Positions 22,601 through 35,405 are shown, counted from the first letter of the stretch. The stretch: DNA of 64,000 nt from Hirudinaria manillensis (GCA_034509925.1 CM067529.1:9706501-9770500); one strand, 5' to 3'. The notes: generated by a model not told the origin, from the sequence alone. Program-made: numbers and translations.

Positions 22601-25600
22601 GAGAGAAAAATATAATAAAACTGCTATTTTAGTATTTATAAATGGCCGAATTCTTGAGATTATACCAATATTCCTAGAAACATGATTTTTCACATAAGAT
22701 GTATGATTAATGCAAGACAGGTGCTCATCTATTATGACCCCTAGATATCTAATATTTTGATAAATTCAGTCATTATCTATGTAATGCAATGTGACTGCTG
22801 TAAAGGAGATTTGTTGTAGTCATCTAACCTCATGTCAGTCATAGCTGCACAATGTTCTCCATTTATCAATTTTTGAAGCTCTGGAGTGAGATTTCTATGA
22901 AGTGCATCACTCTTTTGTCTGAGAACTTGATGCACTTTTGTGGAATCTGGCAGAATATCGTTAAAATTTACATTCCCATGCTGGGCATCAACCTTAATTA
23001 ATGACTGACACAAATTTGTAAATCCATCTCCAGCAATTGTTTCAAAGACCCTCAAGTCAATAGAACACATATTTTTATTTATTTATTTATTTATTTATTT
23101 TATTTCTCAACAAATTGAAGGGTCATCCAATGACCACTTACACAAATTTGGGTAAGTTCAGCAGATTGTGCGCAAATAAAGTGCAGAAGCAAGTCTCTTA
23201 AATTGATAAGTATTTGTTAAGGTCAGTAGACGAGATGCAATATTTGAATCGAGATAATGTTGAGGAGTTTATTACATCAAGGGATAGGGAGTTCCAGAGC
23301 TTGATGACCCGGTTGGTGAATAAGTTCTGTCTGTGACTGGTGAGACACTTCTCTTGGCGTAGACGAAGGGGTTGACTACAGGTTCTGGAAGCTAGAAACG
23401 TAGGGAACTTTGGAATATTGCATATAGTATGGCCGTGGATTATTTTGTAACATAAGCACAAGTCACAGATGAGGCGACGATGTTCGAGGGTTTTGAGTTC
23501 GGGTTGTTTTAATCTATTAGGGTAGGGCAGTGCTCTGAGACCAGGAATCATTCTTGTGAAGTATTTTTGCACCCTTCCTATTTTAGTTGTAAGTTGTTTA
23601 GTGTGTGGGTTCCATATTGGGGAGCAGTACTCGAGAATCGGCCGGACGTAGGACGTATATCTACACACTTCTCAATTATATTGTTTCTGGTACCCTTACA
23701 TTCCTTTTGGATAAAATCGAGCACGTTAAAAATTGGCTAAATAAATGTAAATGATAATTGATGACAAGTTCCTATTCTTTGATTCTTTAGAAACCTTTTT
23801 GAGCACTGGATATTCCAAAAGGAATTCTAAGCATTTGGTATCTAGTAATTGCCAGATGGGATGTTAAAAAGTGCATAAGAATGAACTTGACTCCTCCAAT
23901 GAAACTTGGTAAAACCCTTGACCCATGTTGATGACTGTCAAAACAGTCTTTCCATGAAAGTTATGTATAATGTCATCAAGTATTGGGGTGTGGAAATGCT
24001 CTCAATATTGCTCAGTTCAGGTCTTGATGATCGAGGCAAAGAAACAATTTCTTTTCAACAATCAAAACAGAATTGACCTATTTGGTTGGCCATCTCTGTT
24101 ACTTTTGATAATATGCCACATTTTACCGTGGATCTCAGTTATGCCTTCAATCTTTCCTGAAGTGGAATGGCATACACATTGGGATAGATGAAAAACTAGA
24201 GAAATGGATTAGTCCAGTTTGATGTGTTATTCAAAAAGAACTTTGCTTAATCCCTTATCCTTTTGAGTACTTTGTGTAACTGGTACTCTCAGAAAAGTGC
24301 GGGTGCAATATCTAGGACAATTATTATTTGTTTTTCTTAAAGAAAAATTGTAATTACTCATAGCTGAGGAAGCATTTGAAGGGCCGAAGACTGGAAAGCA
24401 TGCAGCAATTAGGAGTTGACAGGATCATTGACATGCAGTTTGGTTCAGGAGAGGCAGCCTATCATGTCATTCTGGAAGTCTACGACAGGGTGAGTGGCAT
24501 TTATCAATGATTTAATAAACTACTTCAATTGTTTTGTTACATAAGTTAGCATATATTGCATTGATAAATCAAACATGCAATATAGGAAAACTTATGATTT
24601 ATTGGACATCTAGAGATGGTGTTATTGATGTAAATGACAGCAGTTAAATGTAGCTAACATGTGGTTGAATATTAATTAGATTTGAGTCTTTAGGTAGTTA
24701 TTGATTATTGCGATCGGGTGTTGATACAACATCCTCATCGTAGTTCATCATAATAATTTGTTCTTTACTTTTATTGTACTCGTTAAATTCAACGATTTGT
24801 TGGTCCACGTTCCCCAACAGGGCAACATCGTGTTGACAGATTACGAATATACAATCGTAAACATACAAAGGCCTCGTGCAGACAACAATCAGGACGTTAA
24901 GTTTGCAGTGAAAGAGAAATATCCCGTCCATCTGGCCAAGCAGCATCAAGGTGTTCCTTCCAAAGACAGGTGATACTTTGATAACTAATTATTACAAAGG
25001 TTGTTTACGAAGACTAATTATTATAACAAATGAATTTTGCTATCTGTTTATTAATGACCAATGCATGAGTATTCATGTCGTGGATGTTGTTTGGATACAA
25101 GTGGGTTACATTTAATTAATATTATTTAACATTTATTTGCATCCCATTTTTACAGTGTTAGGCAAATCCTTAATGAAGCCAAGAATGGTGACAATCTGAG
25201 GAAAGTTTTGAATCCTCATCTGGGTGAGTGGAGCTTGTGGTTGTTTCTTGTGTTGCATATTAATAGATAGACATGAATTTGTATTTAATAATTCATTTAA
25301 TATATCTAATTGTTTAATATTTCATTTAGAGAATAAATTGATTCGTTCATGCAAATTTCATTGCAGTTTATGGCAGCCACTTGTTGGACCACTTCCTGCT
25401 GGACATTGGGTTGAAGGGAAATGCTAGATTAGGATCTGAATTTCAAACAGAAAGGGGTAAATTCCATGGAATTAAGTTTCATTTAAATTACATATATGGT
25501 TAAAATCAATCAATTCATCAATAATTGAACTGTTTAGATTATGGCCAATTAATCTCTATTTATTTAAGTTTATTTAATAAAGTCTGTTTAATTTTTTAAT

Positions 25601-28600
25601 TTAAAAAAGGCTTGGTCTTTTTATTTGTCTGTTTCATTGCATTTGAAATTCATTGTATTAAACTTTGACAAATAAATAATAATAAAATAATAAATCATTT
25701 TAAAGATATGGACAAGTTGATGGATGCTCTAAGAAATGCTGAGGAATTCATGGAGCACTGCACTGAAAAGTTGCAGCATGTGAGTAATGAAAAAGATTGG
25801 TTATTTTTCTGATTTTCTGGTTAATGACCATTTATTTAATTATTATTTGTTTATTTATTAAGTTATTAATTAAAATTGAGATTAATTAAGAGATTATCAC
25901 AATTCTCCAACAATCTATTCTCAACCCATCAGGGCTACATCATCAATCAGAAGGAGAAGAATCCCCAGCCATTGGACAAGGAGCAGGACTTCATTCTCAT
26001 GTCAGTTGAACTTTGTTTTGTATCCAAACTTTGTTGCACAACATCTACAACTATCCTGCCATGTCATATCTTTGCATATTAATTATGTGGATATTGTACC
26101 AACACCTTCTCTTGGGACACATCACATACCCTATAGATCATCTGTATGCCACAGTTAATATTATTATAATATTATTGTATATTGTATTAGTGTATCAACC
26201 AAATTCAATACATTCATCAACAGATACTCAGAGTTCCATCCTTATCTCTTCAAGCAGCACGAGAACGAATCCCACACTGAGTTTGAAAGCTTTGACAAGG
26301 TCGTCAAAAATTTATTTTTTAAACTCAAATGTCACATTCATGTGTGCAATTGAAGATTAATTAGTTATTACTTAATTAATTAATTAATTATTACTTAATT
26401 ACACATTATGTTTACGTTTAAGATTTGAGATTTAATAGAGCATGAAGATAATTTAAGTTTCAAGTCAATGATGCATGTCATGCTCTATGCAAATGTTCCC
26501 GATAAAAGTGAAAGTGCTTAAAAAATTTCCCAATTCTTTAAATATTTTAATCCATCAGGCTGTCGATGAATTTTTCTCAAAAATTGAGACTCAGAAGCAA
26601 GATAGGAAAATCCTTCAGAAGGTATTTATTCATTTGTTATTTTAGGAATTAAAGTTTTATTATTAAGTTATTATTAGGTTTATTATAAAGTTATTATTAA
26701 GTTTTAAATTTAGTGGATTTGAATTTCACATCTAAAACAACAAAGTAATTTAAATAACATTGTGTCAGAGTCACAAGTCATACACTAGACTGCCATGATA
26801 AATACTACAAATATAAATAAACATAATCTTCAAGTTGATAGGTATACATTTGCATAATATTAATATTGATTGTCATGGAAGGGTCATCTTCATTCGCGAA
26901 CTCATACTTCTTAACATAATTTATTCACGTCCCTTCTTTCAGAACATCGCATCCATGAAGAAATTGGAGCACATCAAAGTGGACAACAAAAGCAGAGTCA
27001 AAGAACTCAAAGAAGATCAATTGGTTGATTTAAGGAGAGCTTGGCTCATTGAGTTGAACCTGGACATGGTATGGCAATGGTCCTATGCATTTTCTGGCTC
27101 CTCAATTTGCTTATGTGTAATGGCTGGCTAGTAATAATTATAGGTACATAATTACTAGTATTAATTAATAGTAAATTATAATATAACAATAATAACAATA
27201 TTTAGTATAATAATTATTAATAATGGTTGGATTATAATATTAATAATAATAATGATTATTATTATTATTATTATTTTAATGGCTTAATCCTAATTAGTCC
27301 CAGCTGGCATTCAGAATTGCATGGAGATGGTATTTTGGAATGGCTAACTAGTAATTAATAGTAATAATAATTATTATTATTATTATTATTACTTAATCCC
27401 AATCAACCAATTAAGTATTCATGCCGTGATTATAATCAATTATCAATTAGTACTGCTATTGGCACCGATTTATAACCACTCATTGACTGCATAACTTGTG
27501 ACCTCCTCACCCACATCAAGGTCGAGGACGTGATAATGATGCTGAGGAATGCCTTGGCACATCAGTTGGATTGGTCCGACCTGAAGTCCATGATCGAGGA
27601 GGAGTCGTCTGCCAACGACGTCCTCGACTCCATCAAGTCGCTCAAGTTGGACATCAACCACATCACCATGCTTCTCAAGTGAGCCTGATTTTCTTTTTAA
27701 CTATTTGTTAATTTGTTACTTATTAAATAGATTACATGAAAGAATTATTTATTGTAATCAAATATATATATTATTAAGTAATTAACACATTATTAAGTAA
27801 ATAAATAAAAGTAATTAACTAATTATTAAGTAATAACAATTCATTTGGCATTTTATGAATGCTAACCTACTGATAGTTTGTACAGCTTTATTTATTTATT
27901 TCCTCAACCTTGTTTAATTTTTCATTGTTTAAGTCATGAATATTAACAACCTCAAAAAGACATTTACAAATGATAATAATAATAATAAATATTAATAACA
28001 ATTTAAGTTAAATATTATTATTATTATTATTATTATTTGTAAAAATATTTAAATTAAACAAAACACGAGGTTAATAAAGAATAATGTAAAATGTTTATTT
28101 TTCCACCATTTCAGGCCACCAGAGGGCGTTTCGATCGACGATGAATTGAATTTGACGCCAATGAAGGTTGACATTGACTTGTCACTGTCTGCTTATGCCA
28201 ATGCCAGGAAGTTAGTTGAGTCATAATGGTGATGATGATGATGGTGGTGGTGATGATGATGATGATGGTAGAGGTGGTGATGTTGGTGGTGGTGACAGAC
28301 ATTGGCAGCAATGATGATGACACTGCTGATGGTGTTGATGGTAATGATCACAATAGTATCAATAGGGTTGCCTCTTGCAATTCTTAAGCTATTCATTAAA
28401 AGTTAGAATTTAATATTTGATAAGTTTTGATTGATTATAATTAATTTTAATATAAGCTTAGTTATTAACTTATTGCTTAACTTGATGAAACACGATGTCA
28501 TTTGGTTGGTTAACAATCTTGGCAGTCAACTGAATTGCACTCGCGACACATTTTTAGGTTTTATGGATTGAGGAAACGAGCAGTTGAAAAGGAGGCGAAA

Positions 28601-31290
28601 ACTATCAACAACTTGGACAAGGTTTGCGTTTTTGTTTCTTGAATTTGATTTCCATTAACAGTTAAATTGTAGTGTAATGATGTGGTTATCTGTTGTAATT
28701 GTTCTGTTAATTATTAATTAATTATTTATTTGTTTATTTATTTATTTATTTAATCGAGTTGAACTCTGCAAGACTGAGCTTTGAAATTTGTTTGACAGGC
28801 CTACAAATCTGTTGAGAAGAAAACGATGCAAGATATAAAGGAAACACAAAAAGTTGCAACCATCAACAAGGCTAGGAAGGTCCACTGGTTGGTAGTTTTT
28901 GAATATATTATTATAATTATTTCCTTAGTGCTTAGCATATAGTTATTATTATTATTGTTATTATTATTATTATTATTGTTATTATTTCTAAATTAAAGTA
29001 ATGTTGGTGAAGAACAAGATCATTTTCGTGAAGTAACATTGAACATAATTAAAGTAACTCATAATTGTGTTCTTTTAATGTTCTTTCAGACCCTTAACTG
29101 TCATGAATGTCATGTCATAAACTTTAATTAATTATTTAATTTAATTAATAGTAATAATAAATAAATTAATTATTAATAATTGATTAATTAATCAATAAAT
29201 GAATTAATTAATTAATCAATGAATAAATTAATTAATTATAAACTTTTAAAAGAAACATAAAAAAATCTTTTTCTTATTTTCTCCGCAAAGGTTCGAAAAG
29301 TTCCTGTGGTTCATAAGTTCCGAGAATTACGTCGTCGTCGGAGGCAGGGATCAACAGCAGAACGAGATCATCGTCAAGAGATACATGAAGCCGGGTCGGG
29401 ATCGAAGCTCATCAATAATATCGGACATTATTATTAACATTAATTAATATTATCATTATCATAATATTAACATTAATTAATATTATCATTATCATAATAT
29501 TAACATTAATTAATATTATCATTATCATAATATTAACATTAATTAATATTATCATTATCATAATATTAACATTAATTAATATTATCGTTATCATAATATT
29601 AACATTAATTAATATTATCATTATCATAATATTAACATTATCATTAATATTTATTATTAATATTAATCAATTAGTTAGTAACTACAATGCAGTTAATACG
29701 AATAATCGTCTCCTTCTCTCGTCTCTACAGGCGACATCTACGTCCATGCGGATCTTCACGGAGCCAGCAGCATCATCATCAAGAACCCGACCAGTAGGTT
29801 TTGATTAAAATGAATAAATTAACAAATTGTTAATTGATCGTCAGTTTGCTGAGAGATGGCCGTGATTGGTTGGCCATTGATTTAATAATTGAAGTTTCAT
29901 TTGCGTGTCTATTAATGTGGAAGCATATTTTACCATTATTACTTACCATACATAATATGTATATATATATATATATCAAATACATATATTATTATAATTA
30001 TTATTATTATTATGATAACATTATTATTATATAATTAGCCATCTTTTAATTTTAATTTTTTACTTTTGAAAATTTTTTTTTTTTTTAAATCAATCGACAA
30101 AAAATCGTGATACTTTTCCAGAGAATCCGATTCCTCCCGTGACATTGAACGAGGCGGGTTCCATGGCTTTGTGCAACAGTGCAGCGTGGGACTCGCGCGT
30201 CGTTGCGAGTTCGTGGTGGGTTTACCATGATCAGGTGAGGATGAATAGATGGATGGATGGATGGATGGATGGATGGATGGATGGATGGATGGATGGATGG
30301 ATGGATGGATGGATGGATGGATGGATGGATGGATGGATGGATGGATGGATGGATGGATGGATGGATGGATGGATGGATGGATGGATGGATGGATGGATGG
30401 ATGGATGGATGGATGGATGGATGGATGGATGGATGGATGGATGGATGGATGGATGGATGGATGGATGGATGGATGGATGGATGGATGGATGGATGGATGG
30501 ATGGATGGATGGATGGATGGATGGATGGATGGATGGATGGATGGATGGATGGAGGGAGAGAGGAATGGAATGGAGGGATGGATGGACAGACAGACGGATG
30601 ATTTATTGTAATGCTTGTTTTATTCATGACCACAATATTATTATTATGCTGTTTTGTTTGTTTTCTTTTGTGAATTTGAGTTGATTTATAAACCTCTGTC
30701 GATGTAATCCTGGTTTTGATTGGCTGATCTATGTTTATGCTCCTCCCAGTGTGTTGCTCCTATAGGAAATGATGACAATCTGATTTTGTTGTCCAATTAT
30801 TGATTAATGATGGTTATTAATATCAAATTCATAATGCTTAATATTTATTCAAATACGATAGTGTTTATTTATTTATTTATTAAATCTTTACATTTTGATA
30901 TTTCGTTAACTGTTTTTCAATTGTTTTTTTAATCTTTTTTCCTCTCAAAGGTTTCAAAAACTGCTCCTTCGGGAGAATATTTGACGACTGGAAGTTTCAT
31001 GATAAGAGGTGCGTTTGTTCGGGCAATAAAAAAATAAAAAATAATTTCAATTCCGAAAAATTAAATTCAATTATTTTTGTTTGTTTTTGTTTTTTAAGGC
31101 AAGAAGAATTATTTGCTCCCTTCATCGCTGATCTATGGATTTGGATTCCTGTTCAAAGTGAATATTGAGATTTATTTATTTATTTACTTATTTATGAGAG
31201 ATGATGTTCACGTGAATTTATGTAATGGCATAAATTGTTATAATTGACGCTTGCAGTTTATTGAAGTAGTTTTCTAACAACTTGTGGTTT

Positions 31291-31323
<33 letters not shown>

Positions 31324-33742
31324 ATCAAAATGCTTCTGTAAACCATTTAATGTAATATTGTAATGTAATGTAATTTAATGCAATGTAACACAATGTAATA
31401 TTGTAATGTAATGTAATTTAATGCATTGTAATATTGTAATGTAATTTAATGCAATGTAATTCAATGTAATATTGTAATGTAATGTAATTTAATGCAATGT
31501 AACACAATGTAATTTAATGCAATGTAATATTGTAATGTAATGTAATTTAATGCAATGTAATATTGTAATGTATTGCATTCCTCCTCCAGCTCGACGAGTC
31601 GTGCGTCGAGAAACACAAGAACGAGAGAAGAATTCGAGGTGCCGTCGACGAGGAAGGTGCTGATGATAGTTGCAAAGTCGTGGAAAGCATTCAAGAAGCA
31701 GGAGGAGAAGAGGAAGAGATTGCAGTGGAAGCCAACGAAGATGATGATGATGATGACGGTGATGATGATGATAATGATGACATCAGTGAACACAAGGGAA
31801 ATGGTGATGTGAATGGTGGCAGTCGAGCGACTAACTGTGACGATGATGATAATGAGGCCAAGGAGACCATAGCTGGTGGTGATGAGGATGATGATGAAGA
31901 GGGTGATGAGAAGAGCGATGACGACGACGAAGATGATGGCGGCCTGGAGACGGATGGATGCGTCGGTAAAAGCGAGAAGATTGAACTGCAAGAGGCTTTC
32001 CCAGACACGGACCTTCCGAGCTGCCAACAGGCATCGATCGAGTGAGTCATCATCATCATCATCATTATCATCATCTTTATTTATTCATTTATTTCTTATG
32101 AATTTTCAAAATTTAACTCCAAAAGCTGCTTTGATTTCAACTTTTCTTCATTCATTTTTTATCATTCATTTCATTTTTCAATCGGTCGTCAAGATTCATT
32201 CATTCATTCGTTCATTCATTCATTCATTCATTCATTCATTCATTCATTCATTCATTCATTCATTCATTCATTCAATCATTCATTCATTCATTCAATCATT
32301 CATTCATTCATTCATTCATTCATTCATTCATTCATTCATTCATTCATTCATTCATTCATTCATTCATTCATTCATTCATTCATTCATTCATTCATTCATT
32401 CATTCATTCATTCATTCATTCATTCATTCATTCATTCATTCATTCATTCATTCATTCATTCATTCATTCATTCATTCATTCATTCATTCATTCATTCATT
32501 CATTCATTCATTCATTCATTCATTCATTCATTCATTCATTCATTCATTCATTCATTCATTCATTCATTCATTCATTCATTCATTCATTCGTTCATTCATT
32601 CATTCCCCGCCAAGTTGATAAGAACAGGTTTTTTGCAATCATTCGGACATTGTGTTTATTTTTAGGATTGAAGTGTCAGATTCTGAGCTGAAGGACGGAG
32701 AAGACAAGAGACACGGCAGGTTGACAGCCAAGCAGAGAAGGTGATGATTGTGATGATGATGATGACTCTATTATTATTATTATTATTATCTTTCTTTATT
32801 TTTTGTATGATAATTTCAACTAAATTTAAATTAATTCCTCTTAATACAGGGATGCTAAGAAAAAGGATTCCAAGAAGAATACTTCGGGGGTCGGTCAAAA
32901 GTTTTTAATTCATTTATTATATTAAATTAATTAAAGCGATTAAATTAATTAAAGCGATTAAATTAATTAAAGCGATTAAATTAATTAAAACGATTAAATT
33001 AATCAATGAATTAAGTGGTTAGCGATCAAATGTTATTGATTTTAAACTCTGCATTAATCATTGCATTTAAAGAATTGATTTCAACCAGGTGGCTGTCAAG
33101 AAGGAAGCCAAGGAGAATGTCAAGGTCGACCAAGTTCAAGTCGCCCGACCTGGAGAAACGAGTGCCGAAAACTCGCAGAAGGCCTTAAAGAGGGGTCAAA
33201 AGGTGAGATTATTTGATTGCAAGTTCAGTCGGGTTCAGTCGGTGCTTCTCGGGTTGCTTTTGAAAAGTTCATTCGGTGCTTTTTGGGTTGCTATTGAAAA
33301 GTTCATTCGGTGCTTCTTAAATTTTATTTGAACTTTCAGAGTAAGCTGAAGAAGATTAAGAAGAAGTATAAGGATCAGGATGAAGAAGAGAAGGAGTTGA
33401 GGATGCAATTACTTGCTGTGAGTGATGATGATGATGGTGGTGGTGGTGATGATGATGGTGGTGGTGATGGTGATGATAGTGGTGGTGGTGGTGGTGATGA
33501 TGTTGTCATCCTAAAAATGACTCACTTTTTGAGATTCATACATCTTCTGCTAGATTTCAAAATATAATCAAAGCTATGATTTTGTGTTTAAAAGTCACTT
33601 TGAATAGCTAATATAGTCAAATCTCGCTACTATGCCACTTTTGATCAGTTATGACGGGTGGCATAGTAGTGAGATTTGGCTGTATTTGCTTAATTATGAA
33701 CTTTAGCCTCTTATTATTATTAGTTATTATTATTACTATTAC

Positions 33743-33786
<44 letters not shown>

Positions 33787-35374
33787 ATTATACTTAATGT
33801 TTAAAATTAATGACGTCAATAGTCGAGCGGGCCACAAAAGCCTAGCAAGCCGTCAAAGAAGGACAAAGAAACGGAAAAGCTTCTGAAGAATGCGCAGAGA
33901 AGGAAAGAAGTTGCCAAGAGATACCAGGCCATGAAGATGAGCACAGGTGAGTTGTTTTGTTTGTATTTTAATTTAATTTAATGTTTAATTTAATATTATT
34001 CAAAACAAACTCGTAAAGCCGACGATCGATTGATTAACCGAATGACTTTGTGATATTAATATTCAGATGTCAACCCGTTAGATGTTGATGATGAACCAGA
34101 CGAAGAAGACAACAAACAACAGGTAATTTATTTGGCTAATTAACATTTAATTAACATGCAAATGTCTGCTGCAATTATCCAATCTTTGGCTATGGACGGC
34201 AAGTCTCACCAAATACGCATACTAACATCTCTCATATTGCTTTAACTGTACACCTTTTTGTAATGTTTGTTTCAATCGGTTCAACCAAATTGCTCCAAAA
34301 AAAGTAACATGAATCAATCAATCAATAATTCAATCAATCAATCAGTCAATGTTTCATTACAGGAGACAGAAGTCATCGATTCACTGACGGGCATTCCTCA
34401 AGCAGACGACATCCTTCACTACTGCATTCCTGTTTGTGCTCCCTGGAATGCCCTCATAAACTACAAGTTGGTTTCCATGGAAACGACTTGAAACAATTTT
34501 GTCTCCATTAAATACATTTAATACATTAAACTCATTTAAAAGTCATTTATGAAATGAACAGTTCGTAAATATGCTCATATAACTATCCCTTCATAACATA
34601 TGTGTTCAAACTCATAATATTATATTACATCGTCATCATAGTTAGGAAGTTAGCATCAATAATCTCTTAATCTAATGATCTCTTGCAATAAATCGATTAA
34701 TCAATGTTGATTAATTGTTTCAGATTCAAAGTCAAATTGCTCCCAGGAACAAGCAAAAAAGGAAAAGGTAATGAGATCATCCATCCATTCTTTCGTTAGA
34801 TTCTTTCAGTGTCGTGCAAATGAATGAAGAAGAAAATGTAGACCCATGTGTGATGCTCCTGATTGATATGATGTTTGAATCCCTAAAGAAGAAACATTTA
34901 AAGACTTTAAACGATTAATTTTCATTAATCTCCCATTTTTTTTTCTTAAATCGAAAGATTAGTTGATAAGGAAATATAGAAGAAATAGAAAAATATTACA
35001 ACATACGAGTCGTAACTCTGGCACCAATAAGCTTAACAAATCTTGAAATCTAATTAATACTTAGTTAATTTTTATAAGTGGAATAATAATTTAATAATTA
35101 ACTTATTCACAAATAAGCAATTAACATGCGATTATCTCTAAATTCAACAGCTGCTAGGACATTGGTGGAGTCCTTCATCAGAGACAAGAACACGACTTCC
35201 CTCGAGAAGGATTTGTTCCGAAGTGTCAAGGTGCCCTGTGAAGCCAATTTTCAATTCTAATGTTCGTTTATGTTTCATTAGAAACATGTCTTTTTGTTTT
35301 TCTCTTTGCAGGATCACGATTTGTCCAAGAACCTGCCAGGAAAGGTGAAGATGATGAAGCCTCAGAAAAAATGA
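19665..35374 (+). CDS. NEMF: NEMF / Rqc2, ribosome-associated quality control factor (32 exons, complete)
   Basis: All junctions are GT-AG and in phase, giving 1,034 residues (human NEMF is similar). Exons: 19665-19723, 19785-19853, 20006-20108, 24364-24489, 24821-24969, 25156-25223, 25367-25456, 25706-25779, 25933-26000, 26224-26299, 26559-26621, 26943-27068, 27521-27678, 28115-28210, 28558-28621, 28799-28887, 29291-29394, 29731-29793, 30122-30234, 30951-31008, 31099-31157, 31590-32041, 32666-32740, 32850-32889, 33089-33202, 33340-33417, 33823-33946, 34067-34122, 34363-34466, 34724-34767, 35151-35230, 35312-35374. NEMF binds 60S subunits blocked by nascent chains, recruits Listerin and adds C-terminal tails. 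Asp9 and Asp96/Arg97 (GVDRIID), needed for tailing in Rqc2, are kept. NFACT-N occupies the first 350 or so residues, followed by a coiled coil; NFACT-R lies at about 490-625 ([32 protein letters not shown]). Exon 22 encodes a long acidic run and NFACT-C ends the protein. Confidence 0.95.
20400..21560 (-). mobile_element. Degenerate Gypsy-type retrotransposon: RT end, RNase H, linker and integrase C-terminal region
   Basis: Inside NEMF intron 3, antisense. Going along the minus strand: a GLGAF segment from the end of the RT/start of RNase H (near 21,505), then [17 protein letters not shown] (near 21,340), then the connection motif [12 protein letters not shown] (near 21,190), a segment NISPSKF, and further pieces resembling the integrase end with an RMEERK-like run. 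Several stops and frame changes interrupt it. The N-terminal RT part of what may be the same element lies at 23,700-24,240, separated by younger insertions. Confidence 0.65.
22100..22760 (-). mobile_element. LINE 3'-end fragment inside NEMF intron 3
   Basis: On the minus strand the piece starts near 22,755 with [11 protein letters not shown], continues [19 protein letters not shown] and [16 protein letters not shown] (the conserved region just after the RT palm), and ends with [19 protein letters not shown]. Internal frameshifts near 22,320-22,510 break it. It is related to the fragments at 4,145 and 48,857. Confidence 0.75.
22777..23070 (-). mobile_element. hAT transposase fragment
   Basis: The open frame reads [18 protein letters not shown], then [11 protein letters not shown], and ends [15 protein letters not shown]. 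This matches the region of hAT/ZBED transposases before and at the first catalytic aspartate (usual form: C-x-x-T-x-D-x-W-T-D-D-Y); here the Trp is replaced by Arg. Only about 95 codons remain, wedged between two LINE fragments. Confidence 0.7.
23074..23680 (-). mobile_element. CR1/Jockey-type LINE 3' end with an (AAAT)n tail
   Basis: A continuous 156-codon frame on the minus strand (23668-23198) begins in the thumb region after the RT palm ([16 protein letters not shown]), continues [14 protein letters not shown] and [19 protein letters not shown], and ends with the [14 protein letters not shown] signature. The 3' side shows an ATTT run at 23,074-23,100, i.e. (AAAT)n in the sense of the element. 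The frame is intact over this length, so this is probably the youngest of the nested insertions. Confidence 0.8.
23700..24240 (-). mobile_element. Degenerate Gypsy reverse transcriptase (N-terminal part)
   Basis: Minus-strand pieces in different frames resemble the start of a Gypsy [12 protein letters not shown], a stretch with PRSSRPELS where intact elements have D-P-R-x-L-N, and LFNIPSGNY where they have F-N-T-P-F-G-R-Y. Stops are frequent. Together with 20,400-21,560 this suggests one old element cut in two by LINE and hAT insertions. Confidence 0.5.
28222..28300. repeat. (GAT/GGT)n microsatellite in NEMF intron 14
   Basis: Imperfect trinucleotide run of GATGATGGTGGT type starting just after the donor at 28,211. 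Confidence 0.8.
29428..29645. repeat. 33-bp minisatellite in NEMF intron 17
   Basis: About six near-identical tandem copies of a 33-base unit containing CATTAATTAATATTATC and ATTATCATAATATTAA. One copy carries a G for A change (near 29,587). The unit is almost all A and T with internal inverted symmetry. Confidence 0.85.
30247..30553. repeat. (GGAT)n microsatellite, about 76 perfect units, in NEMF intron 19
   Basis: Uninterrupted tetranucleotide tract beginning 12 bases after the 5' splice site at 30,235. It creates long artificial open frames on both strands that are not genes. Confidence 0.97.
31285..31325. repeat. (AATC)n microsatellite
   Basis: Short run of AATC units in NEMF intron 21. 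Confidence 0.85.
31340..31575. repeat. Imperfect GTAAT-based minisatellite in NEMF intron 21
   Basis: Overlapping modules of TAATGTAAT, TTTAATGCAATG and TAACACAATG alternate up to just before the acceptor of exon 22 (31,590). Confidence 0.8.
32191..32606. repeat. (CATT)n microsatellite, over 400 bp, in NEMF intron 22
   Basis: Nearly pure CATT units with a few variants (CGTT near both ends, AATCATT near 32,272 and 32,294). It ends about 60 bases before exon 23. Confidence 0.97.
33420..33506. repeat. (GAT/GGT)n microsatellite in NEMF intron 26
   Basis: Imperfect GATGGT-type repeats directly after the exon 26 donor. Confidence 0.85.
33614..33682. mobile_element. 69-bp pogo/Tigger-like miniature element (hairpin)
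   Basis: Two inverted arms, CAAATCTCGCTACTATGCCAC and its complement with one mismatch, flank a loop of about 20 bases. The element would run from TAGTCAAATC to GATTTGGCTG and is bordered by TA on both sides (33612-33613 and 33683-33684), as expected for a TA-target element. It is located in NEMF intron 26. A non-mobile hairpin remains possible. Confidence 0.6.
33715..33785. repeat. (TTA)n microsatellite
   Basis: Trinucleotide run in NEMF intron 26. Similar short tracts are at about 27,240-27,290, 27,370-27,395 and 28,015-28,040. Confidence 0.85.
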
Positions 35375-35405
35375 TTTGTCACCATGATTTCTAGTTTTGT
35401 TGTGT

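Noticed and set aside
29428-29645. CRISPR-like regularly spaced repeat
   Set aside because: Direct tandem units without spacers in a eukaryotic intron: a minisatellite.
30139-30684. Long open frames on both strands encoding tetrapeptide repeats of MDGW and HPSI type
   Set aside because: They are translations of the perfect (GGAT)n microsatellite inside a NEMF intron, which is open in every frame because its 4-base unit contains no stop.
31461-32074. Antisense frames rich in Ser or Ile over NEMF exon 22
   Set aside because: Shadows of the acidic GAT/GAG-rich coding exon, which fits the NEMF frame and splice phases.
31876-32691. 271-codon frame with FIHS repeats
   Set aside because: Produced by the (CATT)n microsatellite in NEMF intron 22; it crosses a real exon in the wrong frame.
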